Notes: generated by a model from the sequence alone, not told the origin. DNA of 64,000 nt from Aulostomus chinensis (GCA_037954235.1 JBBMOA010000004.1:13259101-13323100), one strand, 5' to 3'. Shown: positions 24,774-37,959, counted from the first letter of the stretch. Numbers and translations: made by a program.

Positions 24774-27504
24774 CAGTCATCAATATCGCTGGCTGTGTTA
24801 CAGGTGATCCACCCAGCACCTCCTGGAGGGCAGAGCTATTAATGGAATTCAGGGGAGATTGGCAGAAGGCCAGCAGCCCAGGGGAGTGAGTGTGGTTCAG
24901 CGCCTGGCTTTCTCCAATCTATGCCACATTACCAACCATCAATAAGCAGGGGAGCGACTTTCTCTCTGAACTCAAATGAACCTGAAATCTCATTAAAAAG
25001 AAACCAACAAATCACTGATCTTCGGTCAAGTGAGCGTTCTGTGTCTCAGCTTTGCCGGGGAAATAAGACATTCTCAGTCATTAATGTTCGATTGCAAAGC
25101 AGCAATATTAACTTTCATCATCAGCTCAGTGGAAACAGCAGCCTCCTCCCAACGCTGTAGATTTGATCCCCACTTAAATGACGCGTAATCACCGTTGATT
25201 AAGACCCCAGCCCCGTCCATGAAGGAAGTGCAATGAAAGCAGCTTTCGGTGGCACAGTGCGGAGGTTCACTGTCCTCCATCAGTCCATTTGTCCACAGGC
25301 GACAAGCAGGCGCTGAATGGCAAACTAATCCATCCCAGTAATGCAAGGGCATTACGGCTGCCCGTCACTTCCTAATTGGCTAATGGCTAGATTAGGATGG
25401 GTACAATAGGCCGTGCTGACACTGTCTTGGCCAGTCATAACAGAGGGTTTAGGTTGGAAAAGGGCTGGACTTGCCTTATACATCCGGCCTGAGGTTTTTG
25501 TCCAACAACACTGGCCTCTTATAACAACACACAAAAGGAGGCTGGAGGCTAGACACCAGTTGATCCTCCCATTTACCTTTGTTATCTAACGCAGCCAGAC
25601 ACAAACAATAGTCCTGCAGAGTTTTTTTTTCTTTCCTGATTATCAGCTGAATCACATTTTCAAACGCTTAAGGGGGACTTGAAGTTTTATTTGTCCTTAA
25701 AGGTGAAGCATAAATCCAACTAGATACGTAAGTTGGGAGACTCATTTTGGAAGCTTTGACACAAATCAGACAGAGAAGCGGGATGACACCCCTTGTTCTT
25801 TTTGCCTTTGCAATTTGTGGAGAGGAGAACATGAAAGATGGAACAACAAGGTGGAGAGGAGAGGCAGTAGATGAATAGATCCAGATCTGGTTTACTTCAC
25901 TGCAAATCTTGGCAACTTTTACAAGAGCGCTGGCAAGGAATAGATGCCTTTCATCTGCGTGATTGGTTGTGTGTCGATACTTAAAACTCTTTAATCTCCT
26001 TATTTCATCTTACAAATCATATAATGTTAATCTACAGCAGTAATCTCTCTATACCGTACAGCTGAGACCTCTGCAGAACCTCAGATATTTGCTTTGACAA
26101 CAGCGAGAATGAGCTCAAGCAAACTGCACCTCATGTTTTCTCATGCCTTCTTGGAAATGTTGCTGAACTCCCCCCAAGGATCCTCCATTGTGAAACAAAC
26201 CAAGGACACAGCAAATCAAACTTTTGGAACACGGAGTAGAGATTTTCCAAAACATCACAAATTGATGTCCCGGGGTGCCCAGTCGATTCCGGATTGATTC
26301 GGTGTGTGTCCTGGTCCCCGCACCAGCGCCTCGTGTGGCCATTTAAGACACCTGTCCTGGGATGGAGGTGAACCAATGCGAATACTGCGATGCTCCCACG
26401 AGCAGTGTAAACTCCTCCCCTTCAGGTGAGAGGATGACTTCACGTTCATCAGAGGTAGCATACAGTCAGTGGTGCTGCTGAAAAGGGCGGAGCAGCACTC
26501 AGGGTGACCTGGCAATACACAAGAGAATAACAGTAAAAATAAATCTAGAAAAGAAGGTTGTCCCAAACCATGTTGATTTTGAACCAGTCAATAACTAACA
26601 AACTTTGAAGGAGTATTCTTTATTGACAGGACTGTCCTGTATTGCCCGTGTTACTGGTAGGACCGCATTTATTGGCGCACAACTACAAAGTGTGGCTCTA
26701 TAGCTTGAATTGCTTGTGATGCTTTAACAGTCTTCAGCTGAATTCTGTGTTAAACCCTAATACGTGCATATGAATATGACAACGCCAACTGTTGTTTTGC
26801 GTTTGCATTTTCTCAGTCCTAAATCAAAGTATTACAGCTAAATTTAGAAGTAAAGGGATATTTCAAGTCATCCTTAAGGTGGCACGGAGGGCTGTCTCAC
26901 ATTTCTTCTTGACAAAAACAAAAATCCTCACAGAAGTGCGACAAGGAAAGCTTTGATCACGGGGCACATTGTAAAAGATCCACACTTGTTTGGATGTTTC
27001 TGGCTGGTGGTTACCTGACCAACATCAGCATCCCAAGAGCCGAGCAGTTCACAACTGGTCAGTTCAAAAGTCTATGTTTGTAGCTATAAATAAGGTGCTG
27101 TTTTGGCTCTGAAAAGGACCTTGACTGACAGCTAGAGAGCAGCGAAGTGTCATGTTTTAGCAAACATCAGGATAGGACTACCTGTGAGATTTGAGGCATG
27201 TTTTGCCCCATTTCTCCCTCCAACTACCTAGTTTTCTCTCCCTGGAAAGCGTACTCGCAAGCTTTTCAGGCTTTTAAAGTGAACGCGCATCTTCTCCGTC
27301 CTTATTCAACATACTGTATGATCCTTTGTCATAAGTGAAATAGACGAGTGAGGAAAATGTGTCACTTTTGATGATTTTTCATTTGTCTTGACGTTTTACA
27401 TCATCAACACTGTATAGAGATGATTAGAATGAATGCTCATGGTATAATCGCTTCCTTCGGGTCTTTATAAATGCTTGGACTCCCTCTCATGAATACGCAG
27501 CACA

Positions 27505-27511
27505 GTCTCTC

Positions 27512-27546
<35 letters not shown>
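27505..27546. repeat. (CT)n microsatellite
   Basis: About 20 CT units with one GT interruption. Confidence 0.95.
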
Positions 27547-30254
27547 GATGCCTCGGGACGTTCTGTGTACATAAAGGCGTTCTTTCAAATAGGCGCCAGT
27601 GTTTCTGATTTCTAGAGATTGTCTAGTTCCCCGGTGAGACTTTTAATAATGCCTATAGGTATCACAGGTTCAAATCTTGCTCAGGGTTCTTACATTGCGA
27701 TGTGCTAATGTGAAGTTGAACATCGAGGTGGTGCATTTAAAACAGTGTGTTTTATTAACATACATATAGCTCTGAGCGTCGTTAATGTATTCTGTACGAG
27801 CACGAGTCCCCGTACGAAACCACTACCGGGTGTAAGTGTGACCTGGGCATCCAGTAATAGTGCTCGGCTGCACAAGTTAGACCTGCGGTTGATGAGTTGA
27901 ATCTGGCATGGAGAAGAATGGGGGGGCTGCAACAGCTACAACCCACATTATAACTGAGGAAACCTCTTAGAAATAGATTCATCATTTTAGACGGTTGATA
28001 CTTCAACGCCGCCACGTTAGGCGTCAGTTATAAGCATCAATGTCAGTCACCTTATCTGTAATCTGTCGGTTTAATAACGTAGAGATGAGAGTTGTTTTGG
28101 TGCCGTTGCTCCTCTTACACCTGAGTCCAACACCTGAGTTCAACTCAACCATCCGAAACTGAGAAATGCCCCGATTCGTAACGTCACAACACGTTACGGC
28201 CGCGCGGATGCGAGCAGCAACTGGACTGGTCGTCAGAGTTTATCTAACAAGAGCTCTTCTTCTCGTTCTGCCTTTCTTCCCCTCCCTTCTCTTCCCTATC
28301 TCTGACAACCTGTCTGCTCCATAGAGGGCGGGTTAAATGGAGAGGATGAACTTTGTTGTAATCTGCACACCAATAATGAAGACTTCAAGAAAAGAAAAAA
28401 AAAAACTAAGGAATTTCACATGCAGGGGATGTCTGTGCAGAAAAAAACAAGGTCTATTTTTAGTGAGCGTCCCACACTCCAGAGTTGGCCTGAATCCAGA
28501 AAGACACAGAGGAAATTTGAGAATCCACGCTCGTGAAGGCTGACGCCACGCTGACAAAAACATGAAAGCAGTATTTAACCTTAATGAGTTTCGCAATTTT
28601 CAGCAATTAAGGCATTTTTTAATAACGGTCTTGTCCCCTCATTCCTGCACCGTGGAGAGGGTGCAATATTGGGAGGATCGCTGATACTTGCGGTATGGGA
28701 TCATGACCCATATAAAAAAAGCACTGAGAATGGAAGAGGCTTTGTGGTTGCCTTCTTTTAGAAACTGTCATCCAAGAGAAGTCCCCACCAGAAGACGCTG
28801 CTAAATATAGTTCTGCTACATCAAAGGTCCTCTTTGAAATGTGCGCCGCTCAGTCAGTCACAGCTCTGCCTGTGAGGGTGGCTAATCTGACGGGTACACA
28901 AGCCCCCATGCAGACAGACACAATCAAGAGAGTCGATGCTGGAGGTGTGACACACTCACGCATCACACACACATACATCCACCCCCCCCCCCCCCTCAGA
29001 AAATAACATCGTTCCCTGCTGATGATGATTAGCTCATATAAGCTCTTACAAATTAGTCAGTCAGCAGGTTCCAGTGTGGCATTTTAGCTTCAAGGGTGGA
29101 GAGCGTTCGCATCCTGCCACTTTTATTTTATGTCATAAATCTGTTTGACAAGTTGAACGCTTGAGATGGAAAAGGACCAACTTTGCTCTACCAAAAAAAC
29201 AACCCTGAATTCACCACCAGACAGGACGATCCTGCAGTCTTTGTAGTGTTTGGTTCTTCAGGGCCGGTTAATCAACATATTAACAAGACAGCTTTGAAAA
29301 GGTTTGGCCAACAACTTGACGGCCTCATTTCCTCCGGTTTCCTGTTGATGACATTGTTAGATGGTAAAAGTTGAAACCCTTTGTTTTACCAGAGTTTTGT
29401 TTGTTTTATATATATATATTTATGTAAGATGTATGGGTTTTCATCTTAAAATGCTCCTCCGGTTCACAAATCTTTGCAGGAAAAGGAGAACGAAGTTTTT
29501 TGACTTATAGTTTTGAGGCTTTTATGGCTTTTTTTCACAGCGTCAGTAAAGAGATGGGAGGGAGGACTGAGAGAGAGATGGGGACAAACGTGGTAATGGC
29601 TGCCTCAAAGTCAAGCCTTTGTCATGTTGTTCACCTATTCAACGACATATACCATAAAAAAGGGAATTTCTTTGTATTCTATATCAAAGTCCAGTTGTTG
29701 TTGTTGTTGTTGTTGTTCTGATCAAGTGCGCCGGCAGAAATCCGGTCCAAGACTCCCTTTTGCCGTCCTGCCACTCATTGTTTCCAGTCTGCACAGCAAT
29801 TTCAGACGTTTGTGTGGGGTTGAAAGATGACGAATGCAGGCACGTTGAGTCAAAAGGGGCCAGTTTACACTCATTTACCTGTTTAAGGCCACTGCAACAC
29901 GTTGCTGGATCGTCAGGCTGAAGCCGTTTTTCTTACCTTGCATTTCAGCCGTGCGCTCTCTCTTTTTCCCTCCACACGGACCGTTTATGCGGACTGAGGC
30001 CCGCTCGGACACGATTGGTCAAAGCTTCTCCAAAGGAAAACCAAAACCAGAGGCTTCCCTCTCCCTGTATTTTCTCTCTTGCCCACAGCTTCTGTATTTA
30101 GATCCAGAATATGTTTGTAGATATTGTTTGCAGTATAGCTATGAGCTGCTGTGCCACCTCAGAACCTGTTTCCTTTCTTTCTTCATATCCTGGTATTTTG
30201 ACATTTACAGACGATCGTTTCACATGGAGCACAAAAATCTTCCTCCTTCCCTAA

Positions 30255-30374
30255 TGGGGCGGCATGTGTCGGAGGTAGAGTGGCCATCCAGTGATTTCTG
30301 GGTCACTGGTTCGATCCCCGCCTCCCATGGTGAACGTGTCAAAGTGTCCTTGAGCAGATCCTGAACCTTGAGGG

Positions 30375-30431
<57 letters not shown>

Positions 30432-30492
30432 TGAATTAGGCAACATTGTAAAGTGCTTTTAGTGCCACGAAGGTAGAAATACGCTGCTATCC
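30255..30492 (+). mobile_element. Second-family tRNA-derived SINE-like element with internal (TG)n expansion
   Basis: Starts near ggggcggcatgtg, has an A-box-like segment (aggtagagtgg), a perfect B box GGTTCGATCCC (30308-30318), then tgtcaaagtgtccttgagcagatcctgaacc. It closes with gtaaagtgcttttagtgcc and tagaaatacgctgctat, a diverged form of the gtaaagcgctttgagtg..tagaaaagcgctatat ending common in percomorph SINEs. The (TG)n tract at 30376-30429 arose inside the element. No clear target-site duplication was found, so the boundaries are approximate. Confidence 0.7.
30376..30429. repeat. (TG)27 microsatellite inside a SINE-like element
   Basis: Uninterrupted TG repeat of 54 bases located between the conserved gaacc and aaagtgctttt parts of the SINE-like element at 30255-30492. 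Confidence 0.95.
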
Positions 30493-32009
30493 CATCCGTG
30501 AATATCGCCGGGTCTCACCTCACGTTACTTCACGACACACGTAGGATACGCCCACTTTTTTCCAGTTCCAAGAATCAAATCTCTCCCTGTGTTATTTCCC
30601 ACATCTCAGCCATCAGGGCCACAGACCACCAGGGTTTAAGACGTTTTGCTGCCCGTTGCAAAGCATTGGATCAGATCTCTTCAAAACGTGTCTTTCTCTT
30701 GAAATCACACATAACGGGATCGATGGGGTTAACCTTGTTACGCGTATTGTTTGAGTTGTCAACCACATCCAGCACTGACGTGGCAAAGAGGAAGACCTCA
30801 TTTGTTTTACACCTACCCATATCCCCTGTGTACGGATGAAACAGCAGCGTCACTCCTTTACGACTGGATTTTGGTTTTTGTTTTTGCTTTTTTGCTTTAA
30901 CCAACAATTTCATCCTTACTAGTTTTATGTGCGCCAGTTTCCTCATAAGTGCTCTCCGGATTGTCCGAAAGACTCCTTTCCAGCGCTGTAATTAGAGGTT
31001 ATTTTTAACATATTGTGGCCCGTAGACACCCCCCCCCCCCGCTAACTTTACTGATTTATTTACCTTGCATCATTGAAAGTTGCGCTGTAAGAAATCGAAA
31101 CCCTCATACTCCTGGCTCTCCGTGGCCTGTTTCTGCACATCAAGGAAACTTACACTGGCATTTCTCCAACATTGTGCAGTGGTGCAGGCGGGGGTGGGGG
31201 GGTGGGGGTTGTCAGTTGGCCTTTTTAAGTTGAATCACCCCACACCACCTACCAGAGGCGATGAGTAGCGCAGTAGGTTCCCCCTGCTAACTTTAAAACA
31301 CACAGATGGATACTTTACCTGCCACGAGGGTCTAACAAGTGTGTTTTACTGGCTTCTCTTTTTACGGTGAACAACCCTTTTGCTCGGATTTGAAAACCCA
31401 TTCAGCACCTCGGGGGTAGAGTGCCGGCGCGTTATCACAGCCGGGATCAGTTTTAACAAGTCTAATTAGTGCAACATGATGGGGAAGTATTTAGGAGGTC
31501 GTTTGTACCTCAGTTTAACATCATAAACACTTTGACACGCATTGTTTCAGTAACTTGGAGAGACGGTCGGCCTGTCAATTACTTTTAAACGCTGCGATGA
31601 GAAAGTGTTGTCATCAATGCTGTGTTGCAGTCAGCTGGTCCTGTCGGGGAATCCTCCAAGTGCTGTCAGCTTTATGCAAATTCACTTGATTTCTCCTCTT
31701 GGTGTCCAAATTGCATCACTTAGCTCCTGAAATGATACCTCGACACTCCTTCCCCTGAAAGCACACCGCTCACGTGTTCATTCCTTTTTGTGTCCTTCCC
31801 CTTTCTTGTACAGCCTCAACTGAAGGGGGCACTTAATGAATAGAGCCGGGTCAGGGTCAGTGTGTTTTAGCTCTGGTATGTTCTGATCTTTTCAAAAGAG
31901 ACAGACAATGAATCTGTCTCTCTTCAAGTCTCCTCGTCCAGCGGCTATACGAGGCGTTCGCCATGGCTCTAACTTCTGCCTCTTCTCTCTCCTCGCTTAT
32001 CTCCTGCAG

Positions 32010-32129
32010 GCACAACCAGGCAGCCCAAGGAAGGAGAGGTCCCAGGGGTGGATTATAATTTTGTGACTATTGACCGGTTTATAGAACTGGAGAAAAGTGG
32101 AGCCTTGCTGGAGAGCGGAACATATGAAG
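32010..32129 (+). CDS. magi2: magi2 internal exon: C-terminal part of the guanylate-kinase-like domain
   Basis: Internal coding exon of 120 bp bounded by a pyrimidine-rich tract ending in ctcctgcag and by the donor gtaagg. It starts in phase 1 (the last two bases, GC, of a split codon, probably Cys) and ends in phase 1 with a G that joins AT of the next exon to make Asp. The 39 complete codons read TTRQPKEGEVPGVDYNF, then VTIDRFIELEKSG, then ALLESGTYE. This is the typical guanylate-kinase signature TTR..(x)GE.PGVDY.F followed by the LE.G..E.G.YE segment. In MAGI proteins this domain lacks a working nucleotide-binding P-loop and serves in protein binding; that is family knowledge, since the N-terminal part is not in this window. 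The LEKSGALLESGTYED wording and the following exons fit MAGI2 better than MAGI1 or MAGI3. A teleost a/b paralogue cannot be assigned. Confidence 0.93.
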
Positions 32130-32178
32130 GTAAGGATTTTGTCAAGTCATGCTTCACAGCGCATGTGATTGGAGTCGT

Positions 32179-32182
<4 letters not shown>

Positions 32183-32210
<28 letters not shown>
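32183..32210. repeat. Poly-T run (28 bases)
   Basis: Uninterrupted T run 54 bp downstream of the donor of the GK exon. It may be the poly-A tail of an antisense insertion, but no element body was recognised next to it. Confidence 0.9.
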
Positions 32211-35200
32211 GAATTCCAAAAGTTTTATGGAAATGTTGCCTCTTCAGTATGTGGCATTTTTCTGTGACAGCAGTTTGAAAGAATGCTCTTCATTCTCCAT
32301 CCAAGCTCTCATCCTTTCACACGTACAGAGATTCTGCTGCATCACCCTAAAAATGAATCTGCTGTCATGATGTTTGTTTACGCAGAACCAAACATGTGTG
32401 ACAGCGTGTGAATTTATACAGCGTTTCAGCGTTTTCCAGAGGTGGGATGAACAGTGTACTGTAAGTTCAATGGCATCCGCGTCTCCTTTTTTGTTACAGG
32501 CGCTGGTTTAGTACTGTTACTATACCTCTACTATACTTTTCAGGTACAATCTACCCCCCAGATTCCATTTCTGTGTACTTTTACACAATTGCAAGGTGTA
32601 AAAATGGTGTAATATTCCTGCTTTGAAAAGGCTTTGTAAAAGGAGCTTCTGGCTTTGTGCAGATATGAAGGACACTTAGAGAAATCTCAGTCCCATTGCA
32701 CTTGCATACACACACACACACACACGCACGCACACTTGCCAGGTCTGGGGGGGGGGTTCAAGGTTAAAGCTCAGTTTAGAGAAGGAATATGATTATCTAG
32801 AATGGTTTCCATGACGATATACATTTGCTATCACATTCCGAGAGGCGAGCTGGACCAGAGCTGATTCTTTTTGCACACACTCAAAAATGGAGACAAGAAC
32901 AGCTCCGATAAAGTTTGGAAAAAAGTTCCCTCTAAAGTCCGTTTGTTACCTCAGAAGCACAATATTGTTCTTCTGCAAGGGGCAGAACTGGTTGACGCAA
33001 CATCCAGCAAGGTTTTTTTTCCATGGAGGAACACAGTGTTGCGCTATTTATTTATTCTTTGACATTTGTAACATAAGATAACCTAAAAATCTGCAAGACA
33101 TGATTGCCCATGAGACGCCGACCCTGCAGTGTCTACAACCCTTTTGTCTGTCTGACTGCACCGTCGTCAGTCTAAAACAGCAACTCAACAAATATGGATG
33201 CTCAAATACAGAAAATCGAAAAAACAAGAAAAAGCTTCTGATCACAAATGTGCGATGCAACAAAGACCCATGTCTCTTCTCTCCTCCTGCACCTGCTTCC
33301 TCCACAATTCTTTCCTCTTCCCTCCTTTCGTCTCCATTACTTCTGCGCCCGCCCCCCCCCCCCCCCCCTCCACTGGTTTAATCTAAATTTTCATCATCTT
33401 CGCACCAGTTCTGCTCTCCCATCAGGGTGTGTGGCTGTGCTCAGGTGTGCACAGTGACGTGCACGTGTTGCTGAACCTCGGCGGTAGGTCAGATGTACGC
33501 TGAAACATTACAGACCTGTTGTTTAATAATTCCCACTCACACTGGGCCAGGAGTCTGTTTGCCACGTAAAACCCATGCTCGTGATTCATGTGCTCTCAGT
33601 TGCAGACCGTTCTGCTTTTTTGCTGGTGACAATTGTCAATAAAGCTTAATTTGAAAGCTCTGAGGAAGTTATTTTACTGACTGAAGAAAACGAAGGATAA
33701 ATCGTTGAGAAGTTGTAGAAGCAAGTGTCTCTCTTGGAAATTTGTGTCATGATTGATGGAGGAAGACACATCCAACAGGTGTGCATGCGGTTGCCACAGC
33801 AACCAATCTGCCTGCTATGACACACCAGGTTGCGTGGCACTTTCAGACACTGTCCATCTCTTGGTGTAATCAGAAGAATACACTGATGTCAGGCAAGCGT
33901 CTGGTGACTCTTCTTGCCCACTGTGAGAGTGTGACCACCGAAAATTCTGATGTCTGAAATTCAATCAGAAGTCTGCGGGCCGGTCAAGAGCAGCTTATCG
34001 GGGCTGTGATTCGTCATCGTATCCCCCTGCACTCCACGGCAAGTGACAGCCGATCTAGATAATTCATCCATGAATTGAGAAATGAGTCATACGGCTTGCA
34101 AATGGGGCCAGAAACGGGTTCAAGTGGTACAGGGTGTGCCCGGCTTCATGAAAGAGTTCTCCATCGACAGGGCTTCACACAATACTGCTCAGCCACACCC
34201 CCTCTCATCTCAGTGATAACCAGTCCATGCAAAGTTTAAAGTAAGGGAAAAGAGGGGCCGTGTGGCCGCGGAGCCTTCCTGTCACCACGCTCTACCTTCA
34301 TGCTGTCTCAGACCTTGAGCCTGAACTGCAGTGGCTCCTCAGTTGCTTAATCAAAACAAACAGTTAGCCTCTACCCTCCCTCCTGTGGTCAGACGGGCCT
34401 GAGGCTTGGATTTTAAACCACTCGAAAAATGCAGCCCCTTGGTCTGCCTCCAAGTCTCCAGGGGCCCCTGGCATTACACAGATAACACATAGCAACTAAC
34501 TCCCTCCTCCATCCCACCTCGCTCCAGCCTCTGTCGTCCTGCCACCACTGCAGGAAAAGACAAAAAGCGATACTGCAGATGGCCAATTTAACGGTCGGTT
34601 GCCAAGAGCAATGTTAGATCCTTTCCACGACGGGAACCGTGCATCACTTTCAGAGGACGGCATCCGCAGGGGGAATGAGATAGAGTTTGGTTTCATCTGC
34701 ATGGTCACTTGGCCATCGTTCAGAGTTTTCTGTATTTTAATTATTTAATGGCCAATTAGGAAAGGAGAAGGATTTTAATTGAAGGCTGCGGTGTGAATCA
34801 GCTCTTAGAGCAGCGGAAAGGTTTGAGGAGTGGCTGCGAATAACAGGAAGCTCTCTGCTTTGGTTTTGTCTTGAAGGGACCTTCAGCGGCACACACTTTA
34901 TCACTCTTTGGAAACAATAAGTGAAACTAATTGTAAAGCCTACACTCAGCTGCGGGGCTTCCAGTTCAGGAGGTATTTCAGGCTTAATTCATGAGTCATT
35001 TTTAAAAATATTACCAATGTCAACACAGAAATGTGAATTACGGTTCTATATTAGAGGGCTCGGAGGGTTTATTATCCCCAAGGGGGGTCATCTGAACTCA
35101 CGCGAGGGGGCTTTCAGCTTGCAGCTGTACAACATTTCCCATGATCCTAAGCTGCATTTTCAACAGAGATTGCTGATACGTCAATATCTGAGTAGTTGCT

Positions 35201-37272
35201 GAAAGATAAGTAATAAAACATTTAGAAGACAATGATGCGTTTGTGGACACAAGTAAAATGGTGTTATGGTTAATTATTGATCAAGGGGTTAACTTTTGGT
35301 GGCCAACAGGGGCAGATTTTGGATTCTGGATCCTAAGAACTGCTCTAGGCCATTGGCAGGATCAAGCAATTAACAGTATTTCTGACATGCCTCTTTTACA
35401 CATGCAGCTTTTCCCAGAAATGTTCCAGAATTTTCACAGGAAGGGTTCATGTGCCAATGGGAGTCAAAATTGATTTTTCTGGGTAATCTGTTCTGCCTCT
35501 TCCCCTCCTAAAGACCTAGTAATATTACAGGGCATGTACTGGGAAAGCTGTGTTGTAAAGAGGAAATTTCTCATCATCAAAAACACATTGATTTTTTGCT
35601 AAATGGAATTCATTGAGGGGATGTATTTTAGATAAAGGGATAAATGTTAATCTCCTGGGGGTGATGTTGATGGTGTTTTACATCCAGAGGACCTGCTTTT
35701 GGTGTTTGGAAGGACATATATATGTGTGTGTGTGTGTGTGTGTCTGTGTGTATACTGTAGTCTTCTTGGTGTTGGTATTCACTCTTCCACTCTGCCTTGG
35801 CTAATATTCCAGTTTCCTTTTTTTCCCTAACAAATCAAATGTCAGTGCTGGTATCAGCCTGAAATATGTGTCTTTACAAGTTTTTCCTTCTGTATCTTGT
35901 CTGTCCTATAGTTTTATCAGCATGTAGGTGAGGCTCTCGTCAACCTGACAGACGTGAGAGCTGTTCCCCCTCTTACAAAATCCTCAAAGTCCACGTTTCC
36001 CTGGTTATTTAAGTTCACATGTGGATCATACAGTTTGCTTTCTTCTCACAGGCAAATCTTCAGTTCGTTAAGGCTCCAGGATTTGTGTCGGTGGTTCAGG
36101 GGTTCTAATCCCGACGGTCCCCGTAATCTTTTTACAGCTACTCTCCTCCATTTTTGACAACATGATGTCTCAATAGGTCTTTCTGAGGAAGAGGGGGGGA
36201 CACCAACGGATGTTTTTTAAATCTCCCCTGCTCTTTTTTTTTTTTTTGCGCTGTTCCTCAAACTGTCTGCAGTGTTGAAGTTTGTCTGTAAAGCTCAATC
36301 CCAGTGCATTAGAATAATCTCTGTGGATGTTCCTGCACTTCATCTTCTTGTCTGATTTTTCTGCCAAGGACATTTAAAGCAGATAGCTACCACAGTGTAA
36401 TCTAAGAGCGAGCCTGTGGAGAAGGAGAGCAGACCTAAAGTGTGGTGGAAGTCCTTCTCTGCTTGCCTCTGTTAAGATCTTTTCAACTTTCTTTCATACT
36501 TGCACATGAAAAAAGAAAAAAACCTCAGAGGCGTCTCATCTTTCTTTCATCTTCCCAACTTATATCATCGACCTTCCACAACCCGTATAGAAAACTGCAG
36601 CCTTAATTTAAAAGAGTCAGTTCATCCCTAAGATAACACAATTTCACACTCACCCCCATGAAGGAATCTTTTATTTGCACAGGTTTTGAAATATCTGCTG
36701 CAGAGACGCCTGCTGCCTCTGCAGTAGTAAAAAGGAAATATTGTTTGTTGGGGTCAAGTGAATAAAAATGACGTTTTAAGAAGAAAAAAAACCAAACTCA
36801 AAACCAGTCGGTCTAAATAAACCACAGCTGAGAAGAAGGTTTTAAAAGAGATACAATCCTCAGACGTGAATTTATGAGGTCTTTACAAAGACTGATGGGG
36901 GGGGGGGGGGAGATCAAATCTGAAATCAACATCGACGGTTGCGAGGGCCTGTTGAGTCCTAGCCAAGAGAAAAACTGCAGGTCCCAGAGGTAGTTAGATG
37001 GCTGTGATCAGAAGCCGTTTTTATCGAGCCGTGCAGAAATGGTCATACTGCAAGGAATCTGTGCAAGGACTGATCAGTGGAGGAGATGGAGGGAACAACC
37101 AATACTGAATTAATGGAGATATAGATTCAAAAGTTTAAGATGTGCTTTTTCTCCCCGGGCGACAAGGAATTGACTTGTTGCATTCTAGAGACGAGTCAGC
37201 TTTCCTGCTGGACGTATGAGGCTGTTTAGTGAGTTCAGTGCTACATCAGCTGTTCCGGGCTGGGCAGGTCTT

Positions 37273-37318
37273 AGACTCAGGGGTCAGTCTTTGCTTGTCG
37301 AGACTGACCCTTGAGTCT
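37273..37318. repeat. 18-bp stem, 10-base loop hairpin
   Basis: agactcaggggtcagtct (37273-37290) pairs with agactgacccttgagtct (37301-37318) with only one G-T wobble; the loop is ttgcttgtcg. It lies in an intron of magi2 on the sense strand, 640 bp upstream of the charged-linker exon. The stem is too short and the flanks do not extend the pairing enough for a typical microRNA precursor. Confidence 0.85.
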
Positions 37319-37959
37319 CGGCGTGGGTAGAAACAATTAAAGAGATGGAAAATGTCCCAGCACTGCAGAACCAATCCAAAGTGTTCAGGTCGGCACTTTC
37401 GTGCTGGGCAGCGGTTGTGTACCTGTAAACGCTGTCCTACCAGCAACACGGACATTGCTTGTCATGCTTGCAACAAAACGTGTTACTCAGTTCAATGTAC
37501 CATTGCTCAGGACATCCATTTTGTTATTTTAAAAAGCTGTCTTTGTGTTGCGTCGTCTCCAGTGTGGACAGCATCATTTCCACCAAGGTGCATGGGTTTG
37601 TTGACAACTGCTGTCCAAGCAATTATCCGTCATTCAGTATGCAGAGATGTCTAACTCTCGATGTCGCCTTCACCAGTCTGGGTAGGTAGAAGTTCTGGGT
37701 TGGAATGCGGGTTAGCGTTGGAACTAAACAGGATAATATGGACTGGTGTCCAAGGTAGAGGCTAAAGAGGGATAGTTGAGGTTAAGTATCGCAAAACTCA
37801 ACAGGATTCATTGCGAAGTGTGTGTTAGTCTAGTTTATCATGATATTTCATCCATTCATTCCAACATGGAACATTTCCATCTCAAGATGCCAGCATGTGA
37901 AGAGCATGGCAGTGCCTTTGTGTCAATTGTCTCCTTATTCTCTCTCGTCTCTGTTCCAG

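Larger units (their letters stand above)
1..32009 (+). other. magi2: magi2 intron, 3' portion (at least 32 kb)
   Basis: No exon was recognised upstream of 32010. I looked for the preceding MAGI2 exon, which should encode the region just before TTRQPKEGE and end with the first base of a Cys codon; nothing in the visible reading frames fits, so it probably lies beyond the left edge. All open frames here are short (under about 140 codons), lack family similarity that I can recognise, and often overlap simple repeats or SINE-like copies. Recognisable content is listed separately (inverted-repeat element, SINE-like copies, tandem-unit repeat, microsatellites, palindromes). The remaining sequence, including 1-2200, 5100-7300, 9400-12400, 13700-16400, 17800-21600 and 22600-27400, shows no structure I can name. 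Confidence 0.75.
32130..37959 (+). other. magi2: magi2 intron between GK-end exon and charged-linker exon (5.8 kb)
   Basis: Phase-1 intron with gtaagg donor and ttccag acceptor. It contains a 28-base poly-T run (32183-32210), short CA and TG microsatellites (about 32706-32728 and 35727-35752), poly-C and poly-G tracts (about 33353-33368 and 36898-36910), and a strong hairpin at 37273-37318. The segment near 34730-34800 is AT-rich with several ATTA/TAAT cores and is free of obvious repeats. No additional exon was recognised. Confidence 0.8.

Noticed and set aside
30300..30325. Possible tRNA gene (perfect B box)
   Set aside because: No cloverleaf with acceptor stem could be drawn; the B box is part of a SINE-like element. 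The same applies to box A/B pairs at 9279-9333, 44415-44469 and 54233-54287.
29951..30364. 137-codon plus-strand open frame
   Set aside because: No family similarity recognised; its end overlaps the SINE-like element at 30255 and its start has no promoter or splice evidence.
32183..32210. Processed pseudogene poly-A tail in antisense
   Set aside because: No recognisable coding or repeat body adjoins the poly-T run, so only the homopolymer is reported.
37273..37318. MicroRNA precursor
   Set aside because: The stem is 18 bp with a 10-base loop; flanking bases do not extend pairing to the usual 30 or more base pairs.
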